64,000 nucleotides of DNA from Lentzea fradiae (GTDB lineage: Bacteria; Actinomycetota; Actinomycetes; Mycobacteriales; Pseudonocardiaceae). The stretch is from assembly GCF_900100955.1 (NCBI RefSeq), contig NZ_FNCC01000002.1, forward strand, positions 434,001-498,000, read 5' to 3'. Positions 18,599-25,430 of the stretch are shown piece by piece; the first letter of the stretch is position 1; the number at the start of each line of letters is the position of its first letter. A program made the position numbers and the translations under genes. Below the pieces are notes generated by a model. The model did not search any database and was not told the DNA's origin. It was given only the letters and a program-made list of their open reading frames with translations.

Positions 18599-19804
18599 TC
18601 AGAGAGGTGCACCGACGCGCGTGGCCAGCCGCGCGGCTTCCGTCGCGACCGAACGCCGAGCCCGTTGCACGAGCGTTCCCAGCAGTTGGTGCGCGGCCGG
18701 CCGGTGTCTCAGATCCTCGGGTGCTTCGCGTTCAGTGGCGGACAGCATCACCAACGCGCTGCCGTAGTCGCGGCGCTGAACCTGCCCCTTGGCTTGGTCG
18801 AGGAGAAACGCCACACGGCGTTCGATTGAGGGGGAGCGGCCGTGGTCGATCCGTTCGGCGAGCCGCAACCCGTCCACAGCCGCACCAGCTTCGACTTCCA
18901 CGCTGACCGCGTGCATGGCGACGTTCGTCGGGCCGAAGACCGTCCACAACGTGTTGCGTTCGCCGGTCTGCTTCGCCAGCGGCTCAACCGTCTGCACGCG
19001 CTCCCGTGCCCGCCAGACATCTCCTCGACGTGCGGCCGCGATGGAGCCGACGAGCAGGAGTGCACCGCGGAGCGCGATGGCGTCGAGGTCATTGTCTGCC
19101 CAGGCTCCCAGTGCCTCAGCGGCCTGCATAGCGACGTCCTCAGCACCTTCAGCTTCGCCATCGGCGAGCAGGACCTGAGCGAGGTTCCATTGAGCCATCG
19201 CCAACCGCAGCGGATCATCTGCGTTCTCGCCTGCACGGATCGCACGGTCGGCCGCGAGTAGTGAGACGTCCACCCTGCCGAGCCTTTTGGCGACGCTGCG
19301 CAGCAACGCGTACAGGTCAGCAGCGCAGCACTGAACCTCTCGCTGATCAGCCGCTGAATCGTTCGCACGGTCACGCAAGGCTTGCTCGGCCTCGATCACG
19401 AGTGCCGGAAGTTCCGGGGCGAGCTGGCTGTATCGCGTGGCTGACGTCTGCCAGATCTGCCAGGCATCCAAAACGTTGCGGCGCAATGCTTTCAGATCGA
19501 CGGGTATGGCATCGGATGCCGTCGGCCTGGTGAACGCTCGATACAGCGCGTCGCCCGCTGGCTCCGGTCTGGTCGACGTCTTCCGCGTCGAAGTGGAGCT
19601 CAACAATTCGTCGGCCGACACGTTCAGGACCTCGGCCAGCTGCTTCAGCACCGTGACCGTGGGGAGCTTGAGGCCACGTTCGATCTGGTAGAGGTAGTCG
19701 GGCGTGATGCCCGCCAGCCCGGCAATCACCGTTTTCGGCAAACGCGACGCAAGACAGCGCACGCGCACTCGGTCGCCGATCGTGGCTGCGAGCTGTTCGT
19801 CCAT
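18599..19804 (-). CDS. XRE-family regulator with C-terminal TPR-like region
   Basis: A 401-residue protein. Residues about 8-65 form an XRE helix-turn-helix (LPKTVIAGLAGITPDYLYQIERG and LKQLAEVLNVSADELL, each part given separately). From about residue 120 to the end it is all alpha-helical with Ala/Leu repeats like a TPR-type sensor (ADRAIRAGENADDPLRLAMAQ). ATG at 19804 (MDEQLAATIG) is used since GGGGTGGGG precedes it; the open frame upstream has no similarity. It is divergent from the HAD phosphatase gene, 79 bases apart, a pairing seen repeatedly in actinobacteria. Confidence 0.82.
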   Translation of the reverse strand: MDEQLAATIGDRVRVRCLASRLPKTVIAGLAGITPDYLYQIERGLKLPTVTVLKQLAEVLNVSADELLSSTSTRKTSTRPEPAGDALYRAFTRPTASDAIPVDLKALRRNVLDAWQIWQTSATRYSQLAPELPALVIEAEQALRDRANDSAADQREVQCCAADLYALLRSVAKRLGRVDVSLLAADRAIRAGENADDPLRLAMAQWNLAQVLLADGEAEGAEDVAMQAAEALGAWADNDLDAIALRGALLLVGSIAAARRGDVWRARERVQTVEPLAKQTGERNTLWTVFGPTNVAMHAVSVEVEAGAAVDGLRLAERIDHGRSPSIERRVAFLLDQAKGQVQRRDYGSALVMLSATEREAPEDLRHRPAAHQLLGTLVQRARRSVATEAARLATRVGAPL

Positions 19805-19863
19805 CCCCACCCCTGCGAAGCGTTGACCTGCACTGATGCTACGCCCCGGCGCGAGGCCCCCGA

Positions 19864-19880
19864 TCGAGTGACAGACTCGA
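19864..19880. promoter_or_regulatory. Inverted repeat in the divergent XRE/HAD promoter region
   Basis: TCGAGT-GACAG-ACTCGA is a perfect six-base inverted repeat ending three bases before the HAD ATG. It occupies the place where a ribosome binding site would be, and no good site is visible, so the HAD message may be leaderless or operator-controlled by the divergent XRE protein. Confidence 0.4.
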
Positions 19881-19883
19881 AAC

Positions 19884-20591
19884 ATGATCGCGCGGAACGA
19901 GCTCCGACGGCTCGTGCTCTGGGACATCGACCACACGTTGCTTCAGTCTCGCGGCATGGGGCGCGAGATGTACGAGCGAGCGGTCCCGATGGCGATCGGC
20001 CGGCCTTTCCAGCAGCTTGCGGACGTGAGCGGCAGGACCGAGCTGGACATCATCGCCGAGACCTTGAAGCTTCACGGGGTCGAGCCGACCGATGAAGCGA
20101 TCGGCAAGCTCGTGAACGCGCTCATCGACAGCTACGAGGCTGGCCGCGATGAGTTCGCGTCGCGAGCCCGAGTGCTTCCGGGAGCGCGGGAAGCCCTGGA
20201 GGCACTGGAGGCTGAACCGACCGTCCACCAAGGGGTGCTGACCGGCAACCTCCGTGCCGTCGCGCGAATCAAGCTGGTCGCGCTCGGACTGGAACAGTTC
20301 CTCGACCTGGAGACGAGTTCGTACGGCGACGACCACGCGGACCGGGCGGAGCTGGTGGCGATCGCCAGGGAGCGCGCGGCCCTGCAACTCGATAAGCAGT
20401 TCGGTCGAGGCGAAACGGTACTCATTGGTGACACCACGCGGGATGTGGCCGCTGCTCAGGCCGCAGGCGTGAAGATCATCGCCGTAGCTAGCGGACGAAA
20501 CAGCGTTGAAGACCTACGGGCTGCTGGTGCTGGCGAGGTGCTTCCGGATCTGACGGACACTTCAGAACTCGTGCAGATGATCAAGCGCTAG
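19884..20591 (+). CDS. HAD-superfamily hydrolase (phosphoglycolate phosphatase-like)
   Basis: A 235-residue phosphatase. Motif I is DIDHTL (nucleophile and acid-base aspartates) near residue 14, motif II is TGN near residue 120, and motif IV is GDTTRD near residue 182; an alpha-helical cap (residues 25-95) sits between motifs I and II, the C1-type arrangement of PGP-like enzymes. Substrate unknown, probably a small phosphate ester. Its pairing with a divergent XRE-TPR regulator suggests it is that regulator's target. Confidence 0.88.
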   Translation: MIARNELRRLVLWDIDHTLLQSRGMGREMYERAVPMAIGRPFQQLADVSGRTELDIIAETLKLHGVEPTDEAIGKLVNALIDSYEAGRDEFASRARVLPGAREALEALEAEPTVHQGVLTGNLRAVARIKLVALGLEQFLDLETSSYGDDHADRAELVAIARERAALQLDKQFGRGETVLIGDTTRDVAAAQAAGVKIIAVASGRNSVEDLRAAGAGEVLPDLTDTSELVQMIKR

Positions 20592-20745
20592 CGGCGCGGT
20601 GAAGGCACTCGACGTAGGAGGCAGTTGACCAGGTAGATCCAAGTGCGCTCGACCTCGAAGCACGGCGAGTCGACTGCTCTCTGCGGCGTATCAGGTGCTT
20701 TGCTTCTATGGGAAGGGCCGTGTTTAGAGGACTCGTGGAGGCTGC

Positions 20746-21561
20746 ATGGACCGTGCAGACGTCGCCATCCTGATTTCGCTGGCTAGTGCGTTTGTAACCG
20801 CTGGTGGCCTGTTTTGGCAGGTTATGTTGTACCGTCTCTCCGGTGCACGACTCAACGTTGCGCTAAGGCCATGCCTGGTGGACGAATACGACACAATCTT
20901 TCGTGGGCCTTCTCGTGGATGGCCAAAAACTACTCCTGCGGGATTCTTTCCAAGCAGCAGGTGGACTATCGAGCTGGCCGAAGTGACCGTCACGAACGTT
21001 GGTAGGGCGCCGATATCAGTCGAAAATGTGTCTCTGGATATCGGGCGATGGCCAAGGCGTCTGTTTGGGCGGTGGACCGTCGCCGGAGTGCCGGTATCTC
21101 TCTCTAAAGGGATTAGGGAGAACCATTGTCGTCTGGAGCCGGGCGATTCGGTCACCGCCTATTTGGATGTGTGGCGAGCGATCCAGATGGCGCGCACACT
21201 GCGACCGAGGGTCGTTGTCAGAGCGTCCGCGCAACCTGTCGGGCGGCGCGCGAAGCGATCACTCTGGATCCAACGCTGGACGGTAGAAACCGGTATGAGG
21301 TCTCTTCATCCCAAGGTGGATGACTCGCCTGAACGGCAAGCTTATCGCGAGCTGTGGCGGTCTTTCCGTTTGAACGATGAGACTGCGTCTGCAACCTCGC
21401 TCGGCTGGGCTGCTGCTCACTCTGAGCTGAAGAAAGGCGGTGATGTCGACGATGTCATGAACGCGATTCTCCGCGTGGTCGGGCAAGACCGGATCGATGT
21501 CGCTCTCGACGCCGCGCAGAAGACGCACGATGTCTACAACCAGCCAACTGACGCGACGTAG
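20746..21561 (+). CDS. Membrane-anchored protein of unknown function
   Basis: A 271-residue protein not recognised. One transmembrane helix at residues 5-27 (ILISLASAFVTAGGLFW) is followed by a beta-rich soluble part with a pattern like immunoglobulin-fold proteins (WTIELAEVTVTNVGRAPISV, then CRLEPGDSVTAYLDVW). The last 80 residues are more helical. A GTGGAGG site precedes the ATG. Codon use is less GC-biased than in the core. It lies alone, 155 bases after the HAD gene, and its end runs into the large hairpin at 21618. A role in element defence or stress is possible only from context. Confidence 0.7.
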   Translation: MDRADVAILISLASAFVTAGGLFWQVMLYRLSGARLNVALRPCLVDEYDTIFRGPSRGWPKTTPAGFFPSSRWTIELAEVTVTNVGRAPISVENVSLDIGRWPRRLFGRWTVAGVPVSLSKGIRENHCRLEPGDSVTAYLDVWRAIQMARTLRPRVVVRASAQPVGRRAKRSLWIQRWTVETGMRSLHPKVDDSPERQAYRELWRSFRLNDETASATSLGWAAAHSELKKGGDVDDVMNAILRVVGQDRIDVALDAAQKTHDVYNQPTDAT

Positions 21562-21611
21562 GGGCGGATCAGTCGTCACGGCCGTGTTCAGAGTTTCTTT
21601 TCTTCATCAAG

Positions 21612-21631
21612 GCGGCCCCTGCGGGGGCCGC
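21612..21631 (+). terminator. Short GC hairpin after the membrane-anchored gene
   Basis: GCGGCCCC-TGCG-GGGGCCGC is a perfect eight-base stem with a four-base loop, 50 bases after the stop of the plus-strand gene. It also forms part of the left arm of the 162-base palindrome, so the terminator role is only one possible structure. Confidence 0.5.
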
Positions 21632-21779
21632 TGGTCGTTCGTGCCTGCATCCGTCGCGGAACCCAGCCCCGGAAGTTCTGTTCGGCGCCTCCAAGCGGGC
21701 CTGGCGGCCCGCGTCGGCGCCGGCGAGGCAACCGGGGCTGTCCGCGACGGACGAGGCCACGACCAGCGGCCCCCGCAGG
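21618..21779. repeat. 162-base long imperfect palindrome
   Basis: Bases 21618-21638 and 21759-21779 are perfect 21-base inverted repeats. Moving inward there are further matching pairs in register: TCCGTCGCGGA with TCCGCGACGG(A), CAGCCCCGG with CCGGGGCTG, CGGCGCC with GGCGCCG and GCGGGCC with GGCCCGC around a TGGC loop. The whole stretch can therefore fold into a single hairpin with small bulges, as DNA or RNA from either strand. It lies between the convergent genes ending at 21561 and 21917. No coding sequence is credible in it. The remaining bases up to 21916 hold nothing I recognise. Confidence 0.85.
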
Positions 21780-21916
21780 AATCCGCAAGGATCTGGGAAC
21801 CGTGTTGCCGCTGAGGAGCGGGACTGACATTCGCTGAATTCGGCCAGAACGACGCCAATCTTGCGAAACTCTGGCCGAGAGGTTACGCGCGACCGAAACT
21901 ATTGGGATCGGTATCG

Positions 21917-22426
21917 CTATAGACGGTTTCTTTCGACGACCGCCAGGGCAAGGCCGGCTCCGCCGGTTAGAAGGCCTATCGCGGCACCGAATGCGCACGC
22001 TAGATTGATCATTATCAACACCGTTGGTGCTATGTCTGCCTGGTCTGATGCAAGTAGAATTGTCGAAAAGACCAGAACCATCATCAGTAGTGCTGCTGTC
22101 GTAAGCAGTGTTCCAATGATCAGGTTCCTGGACTTCGCGAGATTTTTTTCAGTTGCGATGTTAACCTTGCCTGAGGCATTGCGAGGCATAAAAGCAGCCA
22201 GGATCGTGACGGCGGCAATAGTGAACCCCAGCAGCGATCCAGATGAGCTGGCAAGTGAGGAATGAACCTGCTGCCTTGCGCTCATCTTAGCGCCTGCCAG
22301 TAGGGTCGGGGTGCTGTCGATCAGTTCCCAGATCAGCATTGTGGCGAAACTCAGGAAGGTTGCTGAGAGGGGGACGGACCAAAGGTTTCTGTCTATCCAG
22401 CGCAGGATGGACATCGGTCGCTTCAT
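21917..22426 (-). CDS. Four-helix membrane protein of unknown function
   Basis: A 169-residue protein not assigned to a family. Four hydrophobic segments are visible: residues about 17-37, 62-80, 100-124 and 131-160; between the second and third is a short basic loop (NIATEKNLAKSRN). ATG overlaps the stop of the preceding gene (ATGA), so it is translationally coupled to it. Codon use is AT-richer than the core (the 60 bases at 22021 contain 29 G or C). A small multi-helix protein following a soluble gene is a layout seen in some anti-phage systems, where the membrane protein is the effector; that is an analogy only. Confidence 0.75.
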   Translation of the reverse strand: MKRPMSILRWIDRNLWSVPLSATFLSFATMLIWELIDSTPTLLAGAKMSARQQVHSSLASSSGSLLGFTIAAVTILAAFMPRNASGKVNIATEKNLAKSRNLIIGTLLTTAALLMMVLVFSTILLASDQADIAPTVLIMINLACAFGAAIGLLTGGAGLALAVVERNRL

Positions 22427-23343
22427 TTCGCGTTACGCATCGCTTGGGCCTCGGTAGCACGAGCAATCAAGCCTTCGCCGTCAAGTTTCAGGCGAGCATT
22501 CTCCAGCGCTTCAAACGTTGCGTCTGAATCAGGCACCGAGTTAGTGGATGGATGCTCGGGCAGCTGAATCTCTACGAGTAGGCGTTCGCTCAGCAGGTTG
22601 ACGTGCTCAGCCTTGCCGGTGTCTGGATTGATCCCGCTGACGACGAGGCGATCAACGATCTCATGTGCATTCTCTGCCAGCTCGAAAACTGCTTGCTCAA
22701 TTCCCTCGTCAAGGAACCTGTTTCGAGGCCCGTACTTGCCCATCCCAATTTGTACATTTACCGAAGGTGCGCGCTTGCCGAAAACCTCTGGCAGCAATGA
22801 GCCAAAGACGCCGGTTGATAGATCTGTTGCGTAGTCAGGCTTGGTGAAAGCTAGGTGAACAGAGCGTAGCTGTCCGCGGAGGCCTTCGAGCTTGGTGAGC
22901 ATGTCAGGCTGATATAGCGGATTGAAGAGCATCTGCTCGTCTAGTTTCTTCCGCAGAAAGTGCGACAGTCGACCAACTCTCGGCGCATTGTGGTGAAATT
23001 CTTGAGCTACGACACCGTCCTGCCACATGCAAAGATGTGTTACGTCGGCGGAGTATTCGCCCTCGAGTAGAGGGATAGATTCAAGGGGTGCGTCTGGCCG
23101 CCATTTGGCTGGCAATTTGCTTGCTGTTCGAAGCGCGAGCATCTGCAATCTTACGGGCTTCGGGGTGTCATCGTCATACGAGACCGGAAGAACCGCGGTG
23201 GTTACGTCGCCTGTCGCCAGGATCGCGTACTCATCGCTGTGGCCGATTCCAGCCGCTAGGGTCTTGATCGCTCGTTTCGGATCGAACAGTTTCTGGGGGT
23301 TTGCCGAAGCCCACCGGTGGAAGATGATTTTTCGATTGAGCAT
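22423..23343 (-). CDS. Soluble protein of unknown function, middle gene of three-gene operon
   Basis: A 306-residue protein, no transmembrane helix. The stretch LPAKWRPDAPLESIPLLEGE followed by YSADVTHLCMWQDGVVAQEF and PRVGRLSHFLRKKL recalls from memory the layout of bacterial DUF6731-type proteins (R...LP.K, E.I.L...EY..DVT.L, R...L..FL), but the match is unverified. A helical C-terminus (residues 230-306) follows. ATG at 23343 has purine-rich GAGAGGAG upstream. It is 31 bases after the 193-residue gene and overlaps the four-helix membrane protein gene, so the three form one transcript. Confidence 0.75.
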   Translation of the reverse strand: MLNRKIIFHRWASANPQKLFDPKRAIKTLAAGIGHSDEYAILATGDVTTAVLPVSYDDDTPKPVRLQMLALRTASKLPAKWRPDAPLESIPLLEGEYSADVTHLCMWQDGVVAQEFHHNAPRVGRLSHFLRKKLDEQMLFNPLYQPDMLTKLEGLRGQLRSVHLAFTKPDYATDLSTGVFGSLLPEVFGKRAPSVNVQIGMGKYGPRNRFLDEGIEQAVFELAENAHEIVDRLVVSGINPDTGKAEHVNLLSERLLVEIQLPEHPSTNSVPDSDATFEALENARLKLDGEGLIARATEAQAMRNAK

Positions 23344-23373
23344 GGCTTCGGCCTCTCCTCTCGCCCTGGCGCA

Positions 23374-23955
23374 TCAGTGCCTGGTTCCCCTTGGATCGGA
23401 GCCAGCAGGTATTTCGTTATCTGATGTGTGTGCTCGGCCCACTGCTTCACTCGAATGGGTGAAGCAGACTCTTGTCTCCGCTGTCGGCTCGCGGGTGGAT
23501 GACTTCACTGACGGGTGCGAGCCACGCTGGATTATCGGCAATAGCTGAGGGGCATGAGGAACGAGCGCATGGATCGCGGCTTGATCAGGGCTCGGGGCGC
23601 TCGGCTGCCGCGCCTGTGGACAGCTCAACGCCTTGGCGGCGTCGACCAGCCCACAAGCTTGCCAACGAATCAATGCCGCTTCAGTGCGTCTTGGGTTGCC
23701 GTAAGGGCCGACCAGGGACAGAAGCGCGTAGTGGTTGAGGTGGAGGAGATGCCGCATCAGGTCCTGGGTCGCCGGGCCGTCGACTCGTGCGCATTCGCCG
23801 TTCGGCAAGCTGTCATCGACGAGTACCGGCCGGCCGCCGACCTCTCCGATGCTGAAACGCGTAGAGGTGTTGGCAAACTTGCGCAGAAGATCCACCTGAG
23901 CATCGAAGTGTGCTGCTTGCTGCCGCGTCATCCACACCCGGACACCATCGCACAT
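23374..23955 (-). CDS. Hypothetical protein, first gene of three-gene operon
   Basis: Open frame of 193 residues, not recognised. Residues 10-110 look like a folded globular domain (RQQAAHFDAQVDLLRKFANT, LNHYALLSLVGPYGNPRRTE); the last 70 residues are Pro/Ser-rich and may be disordered. ATG at 23955 lies only 11 bases from the palindrome at 23966; an internal ATG at 23931 (MTRQQAAHF) is an alternative start. Neither has a strong ribosome binding site. Same strand and close spacing link it to the two following genes. Confidence 0.55.
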   Translation of the reverse strand: MCDGVRVWMTRQQAAHFDAQVDLLRKFANTSTRFSIGEVGGRPVLVDDSLPNGECARVDGPATQDLMRHLLHLNHYALLSLVGPYGNPRRTEAALIRWQACGLVDAAKALSCPQARQPSAPSPDQAAIHALVPHAPQLLPIIQRGSHPSVKSSTREPTAETRVCFTHSSEAVGRAHTSDNEIPAGSDPRGTRH

Positions 23956-23965
23956 GCGTTCGAAT

Positions 23966-23979
23966 GAAGGTCAACCTTC
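23966..23979. promoter_or_regulatory. Palindrome before the three-gene operon
   Basis: GAAGGT-CA-ACCTTC is a perfect inverted repeat immediately upstream of the first gene on the minus strand. It contains TTGACC on that strand, resembling a -35 element, but no good -10 follows. A possible operator. Confidence 0.4.
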
Positions 23980-24344
23980 GTTTGTGCATGAATTGTCCCG
24001 GCGACCCTGCGGAAGGGCGTCTAAAGTGGACCGACTTGGGCCGTCCTGGGGCCGTGACAGGACCCCAAAGACGACAAACGACGCTGACCGACGAACAAGA
24101 TTTCCGCTGGTCAGCGGCATTTTCAGGGCTTTGACCTCAGCCCTGCTTGGTCTCCCAGAAAATCTTGTCGATCTTACGGACCTGGGCGGAAACCCGGCGC
24201 GAGCTGCCGTGCGGCCACGACGAGGATGGAACGAATGCATGTCGTTCGACGATGTGGTGGTGTGGACACCAACCTCTTGCTCAGGTGGGAACGGTCGTCA
24301 GCTGCCTTGTCGACGCACCTGCGGAGTCTACCCAAGGAGGATCA
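23980..24344. other. Intergenic region between divergent island genes
   Basis: About 365 bases without a credible gene. It must contain the promoters of the minus-strand operon and of the plus-strand gene at 24345. An eight-base inverted repeat (CGCTGACC at 24082-24089, GGTCAGCG at 24109-24116) and a nine-base one (ACAAGATTT at 24095-24103, AAATCTTGT at 24160-24168) are interleaved here. No promoter could be assigned with confidence. Confidence 0.5.
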
Positions 24345-25091
24345 ATGATCGGCCCACTATCAGAGATCCTCGCGGTACTATCATGGACAACGCTACTTCC
24401 GACAATTCTTTCGGGAATGCTTGCTGCTCTATTGGCGAGATTCATTAGAGATCGTAGGCAAAATATCGGCGAGGAACTTCGCCAGTCCGCCGATAAGCAA
24501 CTCGCTGAGGCAGTGAAGGCTCTCGACGAAGCAAAGCAAAGGTCCGAGTCCTCCGGTGCTGCAGCGAACTCGTCTCGGGTAGATGAGAATGACGATTCTA
24601 TTCGATTCGATCCCGACCAGTTGACGAAGCTTCTCGTGGCCAAGGCTGCCGAATCCAACTCGCGAGACACCAACTTATACACCAGATATGCAGATGAGGC
24701 CGTATTTCGTTCAAAGGTCTCATACTGGATAGCTTTATCCATTGGCATTCTCGGGGTCCTTGTTATCTTGTCCGGCGTTGCATTGTCTCTATTTGCAAAG
24801 CTCGATGTAGCTATCGTTGCAGGGGTCGTTGGCGCCTTGGAGACTTCGATAGGTGCACTTCTTTATCGACGATCCGATTCGGCAGATAAGCGCGCCGGGG
24901 AGTGGTTTGAGAAGGCGTCATCCAACCTGGATAATAGCGATAGTCTTCAGCGTGCATTGGGTATCGCTGAAACAATATCTGACTCGACCATGAAGGACCG
25001 CATTCGCGCATTGGCCGGACTTGGGCAGCTATTCCCTGGTGAAGAGGTTGCGGTGCTGCTGAGCGCGTTAGGCAATAGCGAAAAAGGCTAA
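24345..25091 (+). CDS. Membrane protein resembling TRADD-N-associated membrane domain proteins
   Basis: A 248-residue protein. Residues about 12-33 form one helix (TTLLPTILSGMLAALLARFI), residues 35-75 a charged helical region, and residues about 125-175 two closely spaced helices (WIALSIGILGVLVILSGVAL and VAIVAGVVGALETSIGALLY). The order Y-rich segment, two helices joined by a short turn, ADKRA..WFEK and then a helical tail that alternates charged residues is what I remember of the TRADD-N-associated membrane domain, a predicted component of bacterial conflict systems. ATG at 24345 has an AAGGAGG site eight bases upstream. It stands alone; no obvious nuclease or NLR-type partner is adjacent. 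Confidence 0.65.
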   Translation: MIGPLSEILAVLSWTTLLPTILSGMLAALLARFIRDRRQNIGEELRQSADKQLAEAVKALDEAKQRSESSGAAANSSRVDENDDSIRFDPDQLTKLLVAKAAESNSRDTNLYTRYADEAVFRSKVSYWIALSIGILGVLVILSGVALSLFAKLDVAIVAGVVGALETSIGALLYRRSDSADKRAGEWFEKASSNLDNSDSLQRALGIAETISDSTMKDRIRALAGLGQLFPGEEVAVLLSALGNSEKG

Positions 25092-25353
25092 CTATCTTAC
25101 GTTTCGTAGATGGATTTAGTAGTCTTGCGTGCGGATATTGAATAGAATGAGGACTGACCGCCGGAAGACATCGTCGCCCTAAATCAATCTGCCGCGATGA
25201 TCTCAGGGATGTTGCGGATGTGGCCGACAGCTGACCTTGGGCTTGAGTCTCTCGATCTGGCGAGCTGTGGGCCTAAAGATGCGGGACAGCTACGGGACGT
25301 TGGTCTCATGCTGCGACGTATCTGCAGGTAGGGCCGTCGGTGATTCGCTCTCC

Positions 25354-25383
25354 AAACGCCGCACGATGGAACTCAGAGGTTAG
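25354..25383 (+). repeat. ddaH 3'-end copy B (possible right attachment site)
   Basis: Reads K-R-R-T-M-E-L-R-G-stop, against K-C-C-T-M-E-L-R-G-stop at the real ddaH end; 23 of 30 bases agree, including 13 consecutive. The two cysteine codons are changed to arginine by single T-to-C changes, so this copy could not end a working dimethylargininase. Nothing upstream of it (25092-25353) resembles ddaH; that stretch has no gene I recognise. A terminator follows nine bases later. Confidence 0.55.
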
Positions 25384-25391
25384 TGCTCCTC

Positions 25392-25423
25392 GATGGCCCT
25401 GGTCGGCGATGACCGGGGCCATC
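25392..25423 (+). terminator. Hairpin terminator behind ddaH-end copy B
   Basis: GATGGCCCTGGTC pairs with GACCGGGGCCATC (one G-T pair) across a six-base loop. Its position directly after the relic ddaH end suggests that it was the original ddaH terminator. It now also lies between the island and the convergent Schlafen-type gene. Confidence 0.65.
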
Positions 25424-25430
25424 TTCGTAG

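Noticed and set aside
21562..21916. Retron ncRNA for the giant hairpin
   Set aside because: No reverse transcriptase gene occurs anywhere in the window.
21917..23343. Kiwa defence system
   Set aside because: Only the layout (four-helix membrane protein plus 300-residue soluble protein) is similar. Gene order is reversed and no KwaB (DUF4868) motif could be recognised, so the name was not used.
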